Shown here: positions 1 through 5,162 of the stretch, piece after piece | Numbering within the stretch: position 1 is the stretch's first letter | Layout of the letters: the number at the start of each line of letters is the position of its first letter | Source of the DNA: Hyphomicrobiaceae bacterium | Lineage (GTDB): Bacteria > Pseudomonadota > Alphaproteobacteria > Rhizobiales > MH13 | Length of the DNA: 5,162 bases | Direction: 5' to 3' | Assembly: GCA_020442235.1 (NCBI GenBank) | Contig: JAGRKQ010000070.1 | Location: 1 to 5,162 of the forward strand | The notes under the pieces: model-generated | What the model saw: the letters and a program-made list of their open reading frames with translations, nothing else | The model's database searches: none | Told to the model about the DNA's origin: nothing | Translations under genes and position numbers: made by a program

Positions 1-365
1 ACCGTCATCGGGTAGTAGGTGCCGCCTTTGATCGTCGCATCGTTGCAGACGATCATGCAGGCGCGCCCGGAGACCTGGCCAACCCCCGCGATCACGCCGG
101 CAGCATGGATGTCGCCGCCGTAAAGCCCATAGGCCGCGAGCGGCGCGACCTCCAGAAAGGGCGTGCCCGGATCGAGAAGCTGCATGACCCGCTCGCGCGG
201 CAGGAGCTTGCCGCGCGACAGGTGCTTTTCGCGCGCGCGTTCCGATCCTCCGACGGCCGCAAGCGCGCGCTTTTCGGCAAGATCGGCAAGAAGCGGCGCC
301 CAGTCGTCGCGGTTGCGCCGCGCTTCCGGCGATGACGCATTGAGAGTGCTGACGAACCCGCTCAT
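1..365 (-). CDS. mccB: Methylcrotonyl-CoA carboxylase beta (carboxyltransferase) subunit, N-terminal part
   Basis: The product is the biotin-dependent carboxyltransferase subunit that moves carboxyl from carboxybiotin to 3-methylcrotonyl-CoA in leucine breakdown, working with a biotinylated alpha subunit in the cytosol. Only the first 121 residues lie in the window; the rest is beyond the left edge. Seen: the N-terminal block with GKLLPRERV (about 52-60) and [10 protein letters not shown] (about 63-72), then [17 protein letters not shown] (about 80-96), and [16 protein letters not shown] at the edge (about 106-121). The KGGTYYPMT run is typical of the methylcrotonyl-CoA enzyme rather than of propionyl-CoA carboxylase. 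The ATG at 365-363 shares bases with the TGA of the upstream rhodanese gene, and a GGGGA stretch lies 9-10 bases before it, so translation is probably coupled. The isovaleryl-CoA dehydrogenase gene at the right edge supports the leucine assignment. A related acyl-CoA carboxylase (geranyl-CoA type) is the main alternative. Confidence 0.92.
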   Translation of the reverse strand, partial: MSGFVSTLNASSPEARRNRDDWAPLLADLAEKRALAAVGGSERAREKHLSRGKLLPRERVMQLLDPGTPFLEVAPLAAYGLYGGDIHAAGVIAGVGQVSGRACMIVCNDATIKGGTYYPMT

Positions 366-775
366 GACGCTTTTTCCCCATCCTCACGCTCGACGGGCGC
401 GCCGGCCTCCCGCCACTCGGAAAACCCGCCCTTCAGATGCGTGACCGGCTCCAGCCCCATTTCCAGGGCCGAGCGCGCCGCAAGGGCAGACCGCCACCCG
501 CCGCCGCAGAAGAAGACGAAACGCTTCTCCTCGGTAAAAACCGGCTTGTGATAGGGGCTGTCCGGGTCGATCCAGAATTCCAGAAGTCCGCGCGGACAGT
601 GAAAGGCGCCTGGGATGCGCCCCTCGCGCTTCAACTCGCGAATGTCGCGCAGGTCGATGAAGAGCGTGTCGTCGCGGCCCAACAGCCCCCGGGCTTCATC
701 CACCGTCACATGACCGACGATGGCATCGGCTTCCTCCACCAGTGCCTGGCAGGATTTGCGGATCTTGAGCGCCAC
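362..775 (-). CDS. Single-domain rhodanese-like protein
   Basis: This is a 137-residue cytosolic protein made of one rhodanese domain, a fold that carries sulfane sulfur on a catalytic cysteine. Seen: [25 protein letters not shown] (split as FIDLRD at 39-44 and [12 protein letters not shown] at 52-63), the active loop CGGGWRS with Cys90 and Arg95 (90-96), and [15 protein letters not shown] near the C terminus (113-127). All the parts of a working domain are present. The reading frame stays open far upstream (to about 1123), but that upstream translation looks like noncoding sequence. A GTG at 775-773 with GGGAGGG five bases before it is the best start, and it places the domain correctly. The TGA overlaps the ATG of the carboxylase gene. 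Its substrate is unknown. The coupling suggests co-expression with leucine catabolism, but a chemical role there is only inference. Confidence 0.88.
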   Translation of the reverse strand: MALKIRKSCQALVEEADAIVGHVTVDEARGLLGRDDTLFIDLRDIRELKREGRIPGAFHCPRGLLEFWIDPDSPYHKPVFTEEKRFVFFCGGGWRSALAARSALEMGLEPVTHLKGGFSEWREAGAPVEREDGEKAS

Positions 776-780
776 AGCGC

Positions 781-787
781 CCCTCCC
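781..787 (-). promoter_or_regulatory. Ribosome-binding site that fixes the GTG start of the rhodanese gene
   Basis: On the minus strand GGGAGGG sits five bases before the GTG at 775-773. It is the strongest Shine-Dalgarno match near this gene. It argues against the longer open frame that extends about 116 codons further upstream, which would run through the hairpin at 930-969 and the short gene beyond it. Confidence 0.7.
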
Positions 788-926
788 TTGCTTGTTATCG
801 CAGCACCGCAAGGACGCCGCTCTTTGATGCCCGGCCTTTTGTGGCGGGCTTGAGCAAGGTTGGCCCGGCGCGATGGGGACGGCAAGAGGCAAGATGCGCA
901 AGAGGGATGCAAAAGAGACGGAATGC

Positions 927-969
927 AAAAAGAAACGGGGACGCAGCAGATGCTGCGTCCCCGTTTCTT
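927..969 (-). terminator. Strong intrinsic terminator of the 46-residue membrane-protein gene
   Basis: A perfect inverted repeat with 19-base arms (930-948 and 951-969; left arm AAGAAACGGGGACGCAGCA) encloses only two unpaired bases, so the real loop would open by one or two pairs. On the minus strand the stem ends in TTTCTT and continues with TTT, giving a T-rich tail. It begins 20 bases after the stop of the gene at 990-1130, the normal place for a terminator. On the plus strand the tail is less T-rich and no plus-strand gene lies upstream, so minus-strand termination is the likely role. It also separates the rhodanese-carboxylase unit from upstream transcription. Confidence 0.8.
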
Positions 970-989
970 GTCTGTCGGTCTGCCGGCTC

Positions 990-1130
990 TTACTGAGCGG
1001 CGATCTGCGAAGCGACCGCCGAAGGCTCAAAACCGCCGAAAAGCCAGACCACTGCCAGAAGGCCAAGGCAGAGCACAAGCGTCCACTTGGCCGCCCCCCA
1101 GCAGGAGGAAGACTCCTGTTCAAAGTCCAT
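990..1130 (-). CDS. Short single-pass membrane protein, 46 residues, function unknown
   Basis: The ATG at 1130-1128 and TAA at 992-990 frame a 46-residue protein. It starts MDFEQESSSCWGAAKWT, continues with a hydrophobic stretch at about 16-34 (TLVLCLGLLAVVWLFGGF), and ends in a short polar tail ending in SQIAAQ. The head is acidic, with the only lysine (K15) at the membrane edge. By the positive-inside rule this suggests a cytoplasmic N terminus. Cysteines occur at 10 and 21. Supporting signs are GAGAG six bases before the ATG, a GC-rich third codon position (about 70%), a candidate promoter at 1172-1200, and a strong terminator 20 bases after the stop. I do not recognise the family. It could be a subunit or regulator of a membrane complex. 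It is too short for most gene callers, and the case rests on signals and composition rather than homology. Confidence 0.62.
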   Translation of the reverse strand: MDFEQESSSCWGAAKWTLVLCLGLLAVVWLFGGFEPSAVASQIAAQ

Positions 1131-1208
1131 GAATGACTCTCTTTTGCCCCACTCCCGATCGGAGTGTGTCGCTTTTAAGACTTTGTTTACCGCACTGCAA
1201 GGCGAACC
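1131..1208. other. Intergenic leader region of the short membrane-protein gene
   Basis: These 78 bases lie between the stop of the YdcF-family gene and the ATG of the short membrane-protein gene, both on the minus strand. They hold the candidate promoter (1172-1200) and a small inverted repeat CACTCC/GGAGTG at 1150-1155 and 1161-1166. No clear terminator for the YdcF-family gene is visible, so read-through into the short gene is possible. Confidence 0.5.
1172..1200 (-). promoter_or_regulatory. Candidate sigma-70-type promoter for the short membrane-protein gene
   Basis: On the minus strand TTGCAG (1200-1195) and TAAAAG (1177-1172) are separated by 17 bases. Each is an imperfect but reasonable match to -35 and -10 boxes. 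The implied start of transcription, about 1165, would give a leader of roughly 35 bases and falls in the small inverted repeat at 1150-1166. This rests on pattern only. Confidence 0.35.
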
Positions 1209-2000
1209 TTAGTTGCGCGGCAAAAATGCGTATGTCCGCCCCGTGGCGCGATAGGCGGCAAGGCCGATCAACTCTCTGACAGCCAAGTCGAATTTCTCAA
1301 ATCCGGCGCCCACGGAAAGCGGCGGCGAGAGCACTGGTCGCTCCACCCGGCTGTCCACAGGCTGGGGGTAGAGATGGCCCCATCCCGCCGCTTCGAACAC
1401 CAGAATCGCCCGCGGCATGTGCCATGCCGACGTCACGATCGCATAGGCGCCTTCAGCTTCGTCATCGACAAGACGGGCCGAGAAGACGGCATTCTCATAG
1501 GTGTTGCGTGAAGCGTCTTCGATCACGATGCGCTCGCGTGCAACGCCGAACTCGATCAGCATCTCCGCCAGTTGCCCGGCCTCGGCTTGCGCATCCGCAC
1601 CGGCGAGAAGACGCCCGGTCCCGCCACTGACGAGGATACGGGCTTCCGGGTGCCGGAGAGCAAGACGCAAGGTGCCGTAAAACCGCTCGCCCGCCGCATT
1701 CATCGGCACGCTCAAGCGTCCTGCGCGATTGTCCTCAAGAATGCCACCAAGCAGAACGATACCGGCAAGACGCTCAGGCAAGGCGCGGTCCGGCACGCGG
1801 CTTTCCAGAAAAGAAAGCATGAGGTTTCCCGCCGGAACGAGCGTTGCAAGGATGACGAGGCCAAGAGCCAGACCGCTCATCGCCCGCATCATCCGTCTCC
1901 AGCCGAGACGAGCAAGAACAAGCGCCAAAAGCGCCGCCAGAAGTGCCAGATTCGACGGCTGGACGAAAAAGAAGAAAACCTTAGACAGAACGAAGAACAT
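1209..2000 (-). CDS. YdcF/DUF218-family membrane-anchored protein
   Basis: This 263-residue protein belongs to the DUF218 family (YdcF, SanA, ElyC), whose members are tied to envelope integrity or peptidoglycan precursor handling; the exact reaction is not settled. Seen: a hydrophobic N terminus with membrane segments at about 17-30 and 42-60, then the soluble domain with VLLGG (82-86), ILVSGGTG (122-129), EDASRNTYENA (161-171), IVTSAWHMPRA (188-198) and YPQPVD (211-216), which are the conserved blocks of the family. The ATG at 2000-1998 gives the family-style opening MFFVLSK followed by QPSN. A longer in-frame TTG at 2030 has no ribosome-binding site. AGGAAGG lies about 14 bases before the ATG, a rather long spacing, so the start is probable rather than certain. 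The transporter gene diverges from only 32 bp away. Confidence 0.9.
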   Translation of the reverse strand: MFFVLSKVFFFFVQPSNLALLAALLALVLARLGWRRMMRAMSGLALGLVILATLVPAGNLMLSFLESRVPDRALPERLAGIVLLGGILEDNRAGRLSVPMNAAGERFYGTLRLALRHPEARILVSGGTGRLLAGADAQAEAGQLAEMLIEFGVARERIVIEDASRNTYENAVFSARLVDDEAEGAYAIVTSAWHMPRAILVFEAAGWGHLYPQPVDSRVERPVLSPPLSVGAGFEKFDLAVRELIGLAAYRATGRTYAFLPRN

Positions 2001-2032
2001 CGGCGAAAAACGGCCCTTCCTGATCGGCAATC

Positions 2033-2920
2033 ATGATTCGCAAACCCACCCTTTTCGATATCACGCTCATCCTGTTCCTGGCGGTGGTCTGGGGCTCGGC
2101 CTTTCTTGCCATCAAGGTGGCGGTCGACGATCTCGGCCCGTCCTGGCTGGTGACGGGGCGTGTTGTGATCGGCTTTCTGGCCCTTCTGCCTTATGTGCTC
2201 TGGAAGGGCTGGGTTCTGCCGCAAGGCGCCCGCCAGTGGGCGTTGATCGGGGTGATCGCAACGCTCAACGTCATCGTGCCCTTCTATCTGATCTCCTATG
2301 CCGAACTGACCATCGATGCCGGCCTGACCTCGCTTCTGATGGGCACCGGCCCCTTTCTGGCGCTGATCGCAAGTCACCTTACAACCGACGACGACAAGCT
2401 GACGCGCGGCAAGTTTCTGGCCGTTCTTCTCGGCTTCAGCGCCGTTCTTCTCGTTGTCGGCCCTGCCGCTCTCAGCGGCGCACATGCCGACCTTCTGGCC
2501 CAGGGCGCGGCCATGCTCGGCAATGTCTGCTACATCGTTTCCGGCATCCTGATCCGCAAGGTCGAGGGCATTCCGCCGACCCGGATGGCGGCTCTCGTGC
2601 TGGCCATCGCTTCGGCGGCGCTTCTGGCGATCAACCTGCCGGGCGGCGTGCCGGATTTCGCAGCAGTCGACACCAACGCGCTTCTCTGCCTCGTCTATCT
2701 GGGACTGTTCCCGACCGGGCTTGCCTATATCCTGCGCTATCACCTCATCCGCACGGTCGGCTTCAGCTTCTTTGCGCTCGGCCTCAACCTGATCCCGGTG
2801 TTCGGCGTCATTCTTGCCGCGCTGCTGCTTGGCGAAGCCATCAGCTGGCGCACGGCTCTGGCACTGGCTCTGGTGCTCGCCGGGCTGATGATCGCGCGCC
2901 GCAGCGCCCGATCCGCATGA
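2033..2920 (+). CDS. DMT-superfamily (EamA) transporter
   Basis: This is a 295-residue inner-membrane protein with two EamA repeats (about 8-143 and 153-288) and ten predicted membrane segments, at about 8-30, 39-57, 68-90, 97-114, 127-143, 153-174, 184-201, 216-236, 243-266 and 273-288. This is the usual size for drug/metabolite transporters, which export or exchange small metabolites. Seen: VVWGSAFLAIKVAV in the first helix, SYAELTIDAGLTSLLMGTGPF around 89-108, and the mirrored second-repeat block with LNLIPVFGVILAALLLGE (251-268). Substrate cannot be read from the sequence; relatives move amino acids, nucleotides or other metabolites. The ATG at 2033 is the only early ATG in frame, although its ribosome-binding site is weak. 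Any promoter must lie inside the 5' end of the divergent YdcF-family gene. The acyltransferase gene follows 80 bp downstream on the same strand with no terminator between, so co-transcription is possible. Confidence 0.93.
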   Translation: MIRKPTLFDITLILFLAVVWGSAFLAIKVAVDDLGPSWLVTGRVVIGFLALLPYVLWKGWVLPQGARQWALIGVIATLNVIVPFYLISYAELTIDAGLTSLLMGTGPFLALIASHLTTDDDKLTRGKFLAVLLGFSAVLLVVGPAALSGAHADLLAQGAAMLGNVCYIVSGILIRKVEGIPPTRMAALVLAIASAALLAINLPGGVPDFAAVDTNALLCLVYLGLFPTGLAYILRYHLIRTVGFSFFALGLNLIPVFGVILAALLLGEAISWRTALALALVLAGLMIARRSARSA

Positions 2921-2960
2921 GGGTCGTTTAGGATAAAATCACTCTTCGATTGCTGCCGGA

Positions 2961-2996
2961 CCGTTTTCGGCGCCTGTTAGAGGCGGACGAAAAGGG
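2961..2996 (+). promoter_or_regulatory. Leader hairpin that could mask the ribosome-binding site of the acyltransferase gene
   Basis: An interrupted stem can form: CGCCT (2971-2975) pairs with AGGCG (2981-2985) around a five-base loop, TTTTCG (2964-2969) pairs with CGAAAA (2988-2993) across a small internal loop, and CC (2961-2962) pairs with GG (2995-2996). The right arm carries the AAAAGGG that would serve as the Shine-Dalgarno region for the ATG at 3001. Folding would therefore reduce translation. The four T residues facing the A-rich site recall fourU-type RNA thermometers, but that is an analogy only. Confidence 0.35.
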
Positions 2997-3000
2997 CAGG

Positions 3001-4080
3001 ATGATGCAAGACTCCATCGGCACACGGCTTGAGAGCGGCGTTTCGGGCAATTTCGGCATCGTGCGTGCCATTGCCTGTTACACGGTGGTGATCGTGCACG
3101 CCTATGGCGTTGTTCTGGCCGAGGTCGGACGCGATCAGTATGTGCACCTGTTCGGGTTCACCCCGGACTGGCTGGCCGTCAACGTCTTCTTCCTTCTGAG
3201 CGGCATGCTTTTATCCTATTCTCTGGACTTCAAGCCGGCCTTCCTGCCCTTCGTTGCAGGGCGCCTGATCCGCTGGATGCCCGCGGTCTTCATCGCGGTC
3301 TTGCTGGCCGTGCTCGTTGTCGGCCCGCTGATGACCCGCCTGCCGCTTGAGGTCTATGCCAATCCGGCAGCGCTGGGCGAATTCATCGTCAACATCATCT
3401 CCTTCCAGAATGTCGACACGCCGCTTCCCGGTGTTTTTGCCGACAATGCAACGGGTCCCTCGCTCTTCGTGCCCCTGTGGACGATGAAATACGAAATCCT
3501 GTTTTCCATCCTGCTGGCGGCCAGCGTTGCAACGCCGGTCTGGCGGATGAAGTGGGTGATCTATACCGGGATTGCCGTCACGCTTGTCGCCTGGGCCATT
3601 GTCTTCCACGATGCCGGTCCGCTGCGCGCCAACCGCCCCTTCGAGCATATGCTGCGCTTTGCCGGCGCCTTTGCGCTGGGCATTGCGATCTATCGCCTGC
3701 GCTTCCGCCTTCCGCACAGCCTGCCGATCCTTGCCGGTCTGTTCGCTGTGGCGCTTGCCGCCAACAACACGCCGGCCGGGCCGATCCTCGGGCTTCTGGC
3801 GTTGGGGTATGGCGTGGCCTTCGTCGGCACCATGAAGCTGAAGGTGCCCGCCGTCCTCCTGCTCATCGGCTCGGCGTCCTACGGCATCTATATCTATGCC
3901 TTCCCGATCCAGCAGATCCTCTATGCAATCAGCCCGGAGGCGAGCCCGATCGCCAACGGCCTGTGGACCATCGCCTTCACGACGCCCTTTGCCGTGATTT
4001 CCTGGCTGGCGGTGGAAAAGCCGCTGAACGAATGGCGGCGCTCGCATCTGCACATGAAAAAGGCGGCCGTAGCCGCCTGA
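3001..4080 (+). CDS. Acyltransferase-3 family (OafA-like) integral membrane protein
   Basis: This 359-residue inner-membrane protein belongs to the acyltransferase-3 family, which adds acetyl or other acyl groups to surface or secreted sugars and lipids. Seen: VRAIACYTVVIVHAYG (21-36), with Arg22 and the conserved His33; VNVFFLLSGMLLSY (60-73); RLIRWMPA (88-95); PLWTMKYEILFSIL (158-171), with Glu165; SASYGIYIYAFPIQQ (291-305); and WLAVEKPLNEW near the end (335-345). Many hydrophobic segments fit the usual ten or so helices. No extra SGNH domain is present, so this is the short single-domain type. The open frame extends to a TTG at 2950, but the ATG at 3001 has AAGG five bases before its GCAGG-ATG, and the protein then begins in the normal place. 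The acceptor is unknown. A TAAAAT at 2934-2939 could be a -10 box but lacks a good -35. Confidence 0.92.
   Translation: MMQDSIGTRLESGVSGNFGIVRAIACYTVVIVHAYGVVLAEVGRDQYVHLFGFTPDWLAVNVFFLLSGMLLSYSLDFKPAFLPFVAGRLIRWMPAVFIAVLLAVLVVGPLMTRLPLEVYANPAALGEFIVNIISFQNVDTPLPGVFADNATGPSLFVPLWTMKYEILFSILLAASVATPVWRMKWVIYTGIAVTLVAWAIVFHDAGPLRANRPFEHMLRFAGAFALGIAIYRLRFRLPHSLPILAGLFAVALAANNTPAGPILGLLALGYGVAFVGTMKLKVPAVLLLIGSASYGIYIYAFPIQQILYAISPEASPIANGLWTIAFTTPFAVISWLAVEKPLNEWRRSHLHMKKAAVAA
4056..4078 (-). terminator. Intrinsic terminator of the SH3-like gene, inside the end of the acyltransferase gene
   Basis: AGGCGGC (4061-4067) and GCCGCCT (4072-4078) form a perfect seven-pair stem with a CGTA loop. On the minus strand the stem is followed by a run of five T (4061-4057, the first being in the stem), the classic terminator form. 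It begins about 30 bases after the stop of the SH3-like gene. On the plus strand no T run follows, so it should act mainly on minus-strand transcripts. It lies within the last codons of the acyltransferase gene, encoding its KAAVA tail. Confidence 0.75.
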
Positions 4081-4108
4081 CCCTTCCGGAAAAGATCTGT
4101 CGCCACGC

Positions 4109-4456
4109 TTATTCCGGCGCCAGATCGCTTCCGCGCACGAAGCCGGCCACCTGCCCGTTCACAGAGACCTCGCAAACGCGCTCGTCGAGAAGACGGCGGT
4201 GCATGTCACGCCCGCCGAACGCCCATTCGTGGAAGGGAAATTCCGGACGGCACCAGCGCAGCACGATGCCCTCCGTGCCGTCGGCGATCTGGCCCGTGAC
4301 CGCTGAGCCCTCTTCAGGACCGGCCATCACGGCCGCATCGTGGCGCGTCTCGAAACGCGTGTCATAGGGGCTGGCACCCTGCGCCGCGGCAATGGCGACA
4401 GCCACGCCCAGAAACAAGACATGCGCCAGAACGAAGATGGCAATTCGCATCAACAT
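4109..4456 (-). CDS. Small secreted SH3-like domain protein
   Basis: This 115-residue protein has a signal peptide (hydrophobic 5-24, likely cut near AAA-QG at 23-27) and a bacterial SH3-like domain filling the rest. Seen: RHDAAVMAGPEEGSAVTGQI (38-57), close to the usual pattern of these domains; GTEGIVLRWCRPEFPFHEW (60-78); and LLDERVCEVSVNGQVAGFV (89-107). Cys69 and Cys95 are the only cysteines after the signal and could form a periplasmic disulfide. Related alphaproteobacterial proteins often have WCE where this one has VCE (93-96), from memory of the family. Such domains often bind cell-wall or protein ligands; the partner here is unknown. The ATG at 4456 has GAGG ten bases upstream; an in-frame ATG at 4450 is the alternative. 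The gene converges on the acyltransferase gene with 28 bp between stops. It may be its own unit. Confidence 0.75.
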   Translation of the reverse strand: MLMRIAIFVLAHVLFLGVAVAIAAAQGASPYDTRFETRHDAAVMAGPEEGSAVTGQIADGTEGIVLRWCRPEFPFHEWAFGGRDMHRRLLDERVCEVSVNGQVAGFVRGSDLAPE

Positions 4457-4657
4457 ACGCGTCGAACCTCAATCCCATGCCACAACCGGACGTCCGCCGG
4501 AGCGGCGCGTCAGATAGCAGGCCCCCTTCCCTGCGGCCAGCCTTGGAAAGCTGCCCGATCAAGGTTAGCAAAGCCTTGCGACCTTCTGGCAACAGTAGCC
4601 CCGCCCACCCGTCCCTGTCGGTGACGCAGGGCACAGAGCGGGCGGAAAGCCTTCTTT
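4457..4657. other. Noncoding gap between isovaleryl-CoA dehydrogenase and the SH3-like gene
   Basis: No credible gene is seen in these 201 bases. They contain a short palindrome CGGACGTCCG (4487-4496), an imperfect stem-loop at 4561-4585, and a GAGG element just before the SH3-like start. A promoter for the SH3-like gene is expected here, but no clear -35/-10 pair stands out. Confidence 0.5.
4561..4585. other. Weak imperfect stem-loop after isovaleryl-CoA dehydrogenase
   Basis: AAGGT (4561-4565) pairs with ACCTT (4581-4585), and inside it GCAA (4568-4571) pairs with TTGC (4576-4579). It lies about 75 bases after the stop of the dehydrogenase gene. There is no T run on either side, so it is at best a weak terminator or a processing hairpin. 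Confidence 0.2.
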
Positions 4658-5162
4658 TCAGCCCGACTTCTGGAACAATTCACGCCCGATCAGCATGCGG
4701 CGGATCTCGCTCGTCCCCGCACCGATCTCGTAGAGCTTGGCATCGCGCAAAAGCCGGCCGGTGGGATACTCGTTGATGTAGCCGTTACCCCCGAGGCACT
4801 GGATCGCCTCGAGCGCCATCCACGTCGCCTTCTCGGCGGCATAGAGAATGGCCCCGGCCGCATCCTCGCGGGTGGTCCGGCCGCTATCGCAGGCCTTGGC
4901 CACCGCATAGACATAGGCCCGGCAGGCATTCATCGTCACATACATGTCGGCGATCTTGCCCTGCATCAGCTGGAAGGTGCCGATGGGCCGGCCGAACTGT
5001 TCGCGCTCGTGGACATAGGGAAGCACGATGTCCATCGCCGCCTGCATGATGCCAAGCGGCCCGGCGGCAAGCACCGTGCGCTCATAATCGAGGCCCGACA
5101 TCAGGATCTTCACGCCGTCTCCCTCATTGGAAAGACGATTCTCCTCCGGCACCTCGCAGTTC
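4658..5162 (-). CDS. ivd: Isovaleryl-CoA dehydrogenase, C-terminal part
   Basis: The product is a FAD-dependent acyl-CoA dehydrogenase that oxidises isovaleryl-CoA to 3-methylcrotonyl-CoA in leucine catabolism and passes electrons to ETF. The last 167 residues are in the window; the start lies beyond the right edge. Seen: CEVPEENRL at the edge, [16 protein letters not shown] with the Glu codon at 5083-5081, [47 protein letters not shown], and the ending [20 protein letters not shown]. Two points separate it from other acyl-CoA dehydrogenases. The glutamate in DYER matches the catalytic base position of isovaleryl-CoA dehydrogenase. The usual C-terminal catalytic glutamate (YEGTS type) is replaced by GAGTS. 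The stop is TGA at 4660-4658. The product of this enzyme is the substrate of the carboxylase encoded at the left edge. Confidence 0.94.
   Translation of the reverse strand, partial: NCEVPEENRLSNEGDGVKILMSGLDYERTVLAAGPLGIMQAAMDIVLPYVHEREQFGRPIGTFQLMQGKIADMYVTMNACRAYVYAVAKACDSGRTTREDAAGAILYAAEKATWMALEAIQCLGGNGYINEYPTGRLLRDAKLYEIGAGTSEIRRMLIGRELFQKSG

Larger units (their letters stand above)
776..989. other. Noncoding gap between the rhodanese gene and the short membrane-protein gene
   Basis: No credible coding sequence is visible here. The gap holds the rhodanese ribosome-binding site (781-787), a short stretch of imperfect direct repeats on the plus strand built on GATGC followed by a purine-rich tail (893-930), and the strong hairpin at 930-969. 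A promoter for the rhodanese-carboxylase unit would be expected between about 790 and 929 if the hairpin terminates upstream transcription. I see no convincing -35/-10 pair there. Confidence 0.6.

Noticed and set aside
437..853. Plus-strand open frame opposite the rhodanese gene
   Set aside because: It has no domain or ribosome-binding site and mirrors a well-supported rhodanese gene.
776..1123. N-terminal extension of the rhodanese frame to about 253 residues
   Set aside because: The extra residues look like translated noncoding sequence. They run through the terminator hairpin and into the short membrane-protein gene, and a strong Shine-Dalgarno points to the GTG at 775.
1889..2743. Long minus-strand open frame antisense to the transporter gene
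   Set aside because: Its composition is rich in Gln, Asp, Arg and His with no recognisable motif, while the opposite strand encodes a clear ten-helix transporter.
1729..2931. Long plus-strand open frame of 400 codons
   Set aside because: It is Arg/Pro/Ser-rich, overlaps both the YdcF-family and transporter genes in other frames, and shows no domain. It is a typical high-GC shadow.
3211..4053. 280-codon minus-strand open frame antisense to the acyltransferase gene
   Set aside because: It is low-complexity, Gln/Asp/Arg/Gly-rich and without a domain. The plus strand carries all the conserved acyltransferase blocks.
4487..4496. Palindrome CGGACGTCCG as an operator
   Set aside because: A single ten-base palindrome is expected fairly often in GC-rich DNA, and there is no paired promoter or second copy nearby.
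4362..4634. Minus-strand open frame overlapping the SH3-like gene
   Set aside because: It overlaps the signal peptide and domain coding of the SH3-like gene in another frame and shows no signal or family features.
1..5162. Mobile element, CRISPR array, tRNA or phage-defence system
   Set aside because: No transposase, integrase, terminal repeats, regular spacer-repeat pattern, tRNA cloverleaf or defence-type domain was seen on either strand.

Overview
The window looks like a piece of chromosome from a high-GC alphaproteobacterium, most likely of the Hyphomicrobiales (Rhizobium-like) group. This is inferred from the protein styles and from the gene content (isovaleryl-CoA dehydrogenase and methylcrotonyl-CoA carboxylase genes close together, a short SH3-like secreted protein, a YdcF-family protein). 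No rRNA or other decisive marker is present.

Layout, left to right. At 1-365 (minus) lies the N-terminal third or less of the methylcrotonyl-CoA carboxylase beta subunit, running off the left edge. Its ATG overlaps the TGA of a single-domain rhodanese gene (362-775, minus, GTG start). The stretch 776-989 holds short degenerate repeats and a very strong hairpin (930-969). The hairpin appears to terminate a short gene for a 46-residue single-pass membrane protein (990-1130, minus). A YdcF/DUF218 membrane-anchored protein follows (1209-2000, minus). Only 32 bp separate it from a divergent plus-strand pair: a DMT/EamA transporter (2033-2920) and an acyltransferase-3 family membrane protein (3001-4080). 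The acyltransferase gene converges on a small secreted SH3-like protein gene (4109-4456, minus). That gene's likely terminator lies inside the last codons of the acyltransferase gene. After a 201-bp noncoding gap, the C-terminal part of isovaleryl-CoA dehydrogenase (4658-5162, minus) runs off the right edge.

Functionally, the two edges are consecutive enzymes of leucine catabolism: isovaleryl-CoA to 3-methylcrotonyl-CoA (ivd), then carboxylation to 3-methylglutaconyl-CoA (mcc). They are separated here by about 4.3 kb of apparently unrelated envelope and transport genes, with two genes on the opposite strand. Only the rhodanese gene is tightly coupled to the carboxylase gene.

I find no mobile element, CRISPR array, tRNA, rRNA or convincing new multi-gene system. 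The observations most worth a second look are the short membrane-protein gene with its own candidate promoter and terminator, and a 5' leader hairpin that could mask the ribosome-binding site of the acyltransferase gene.
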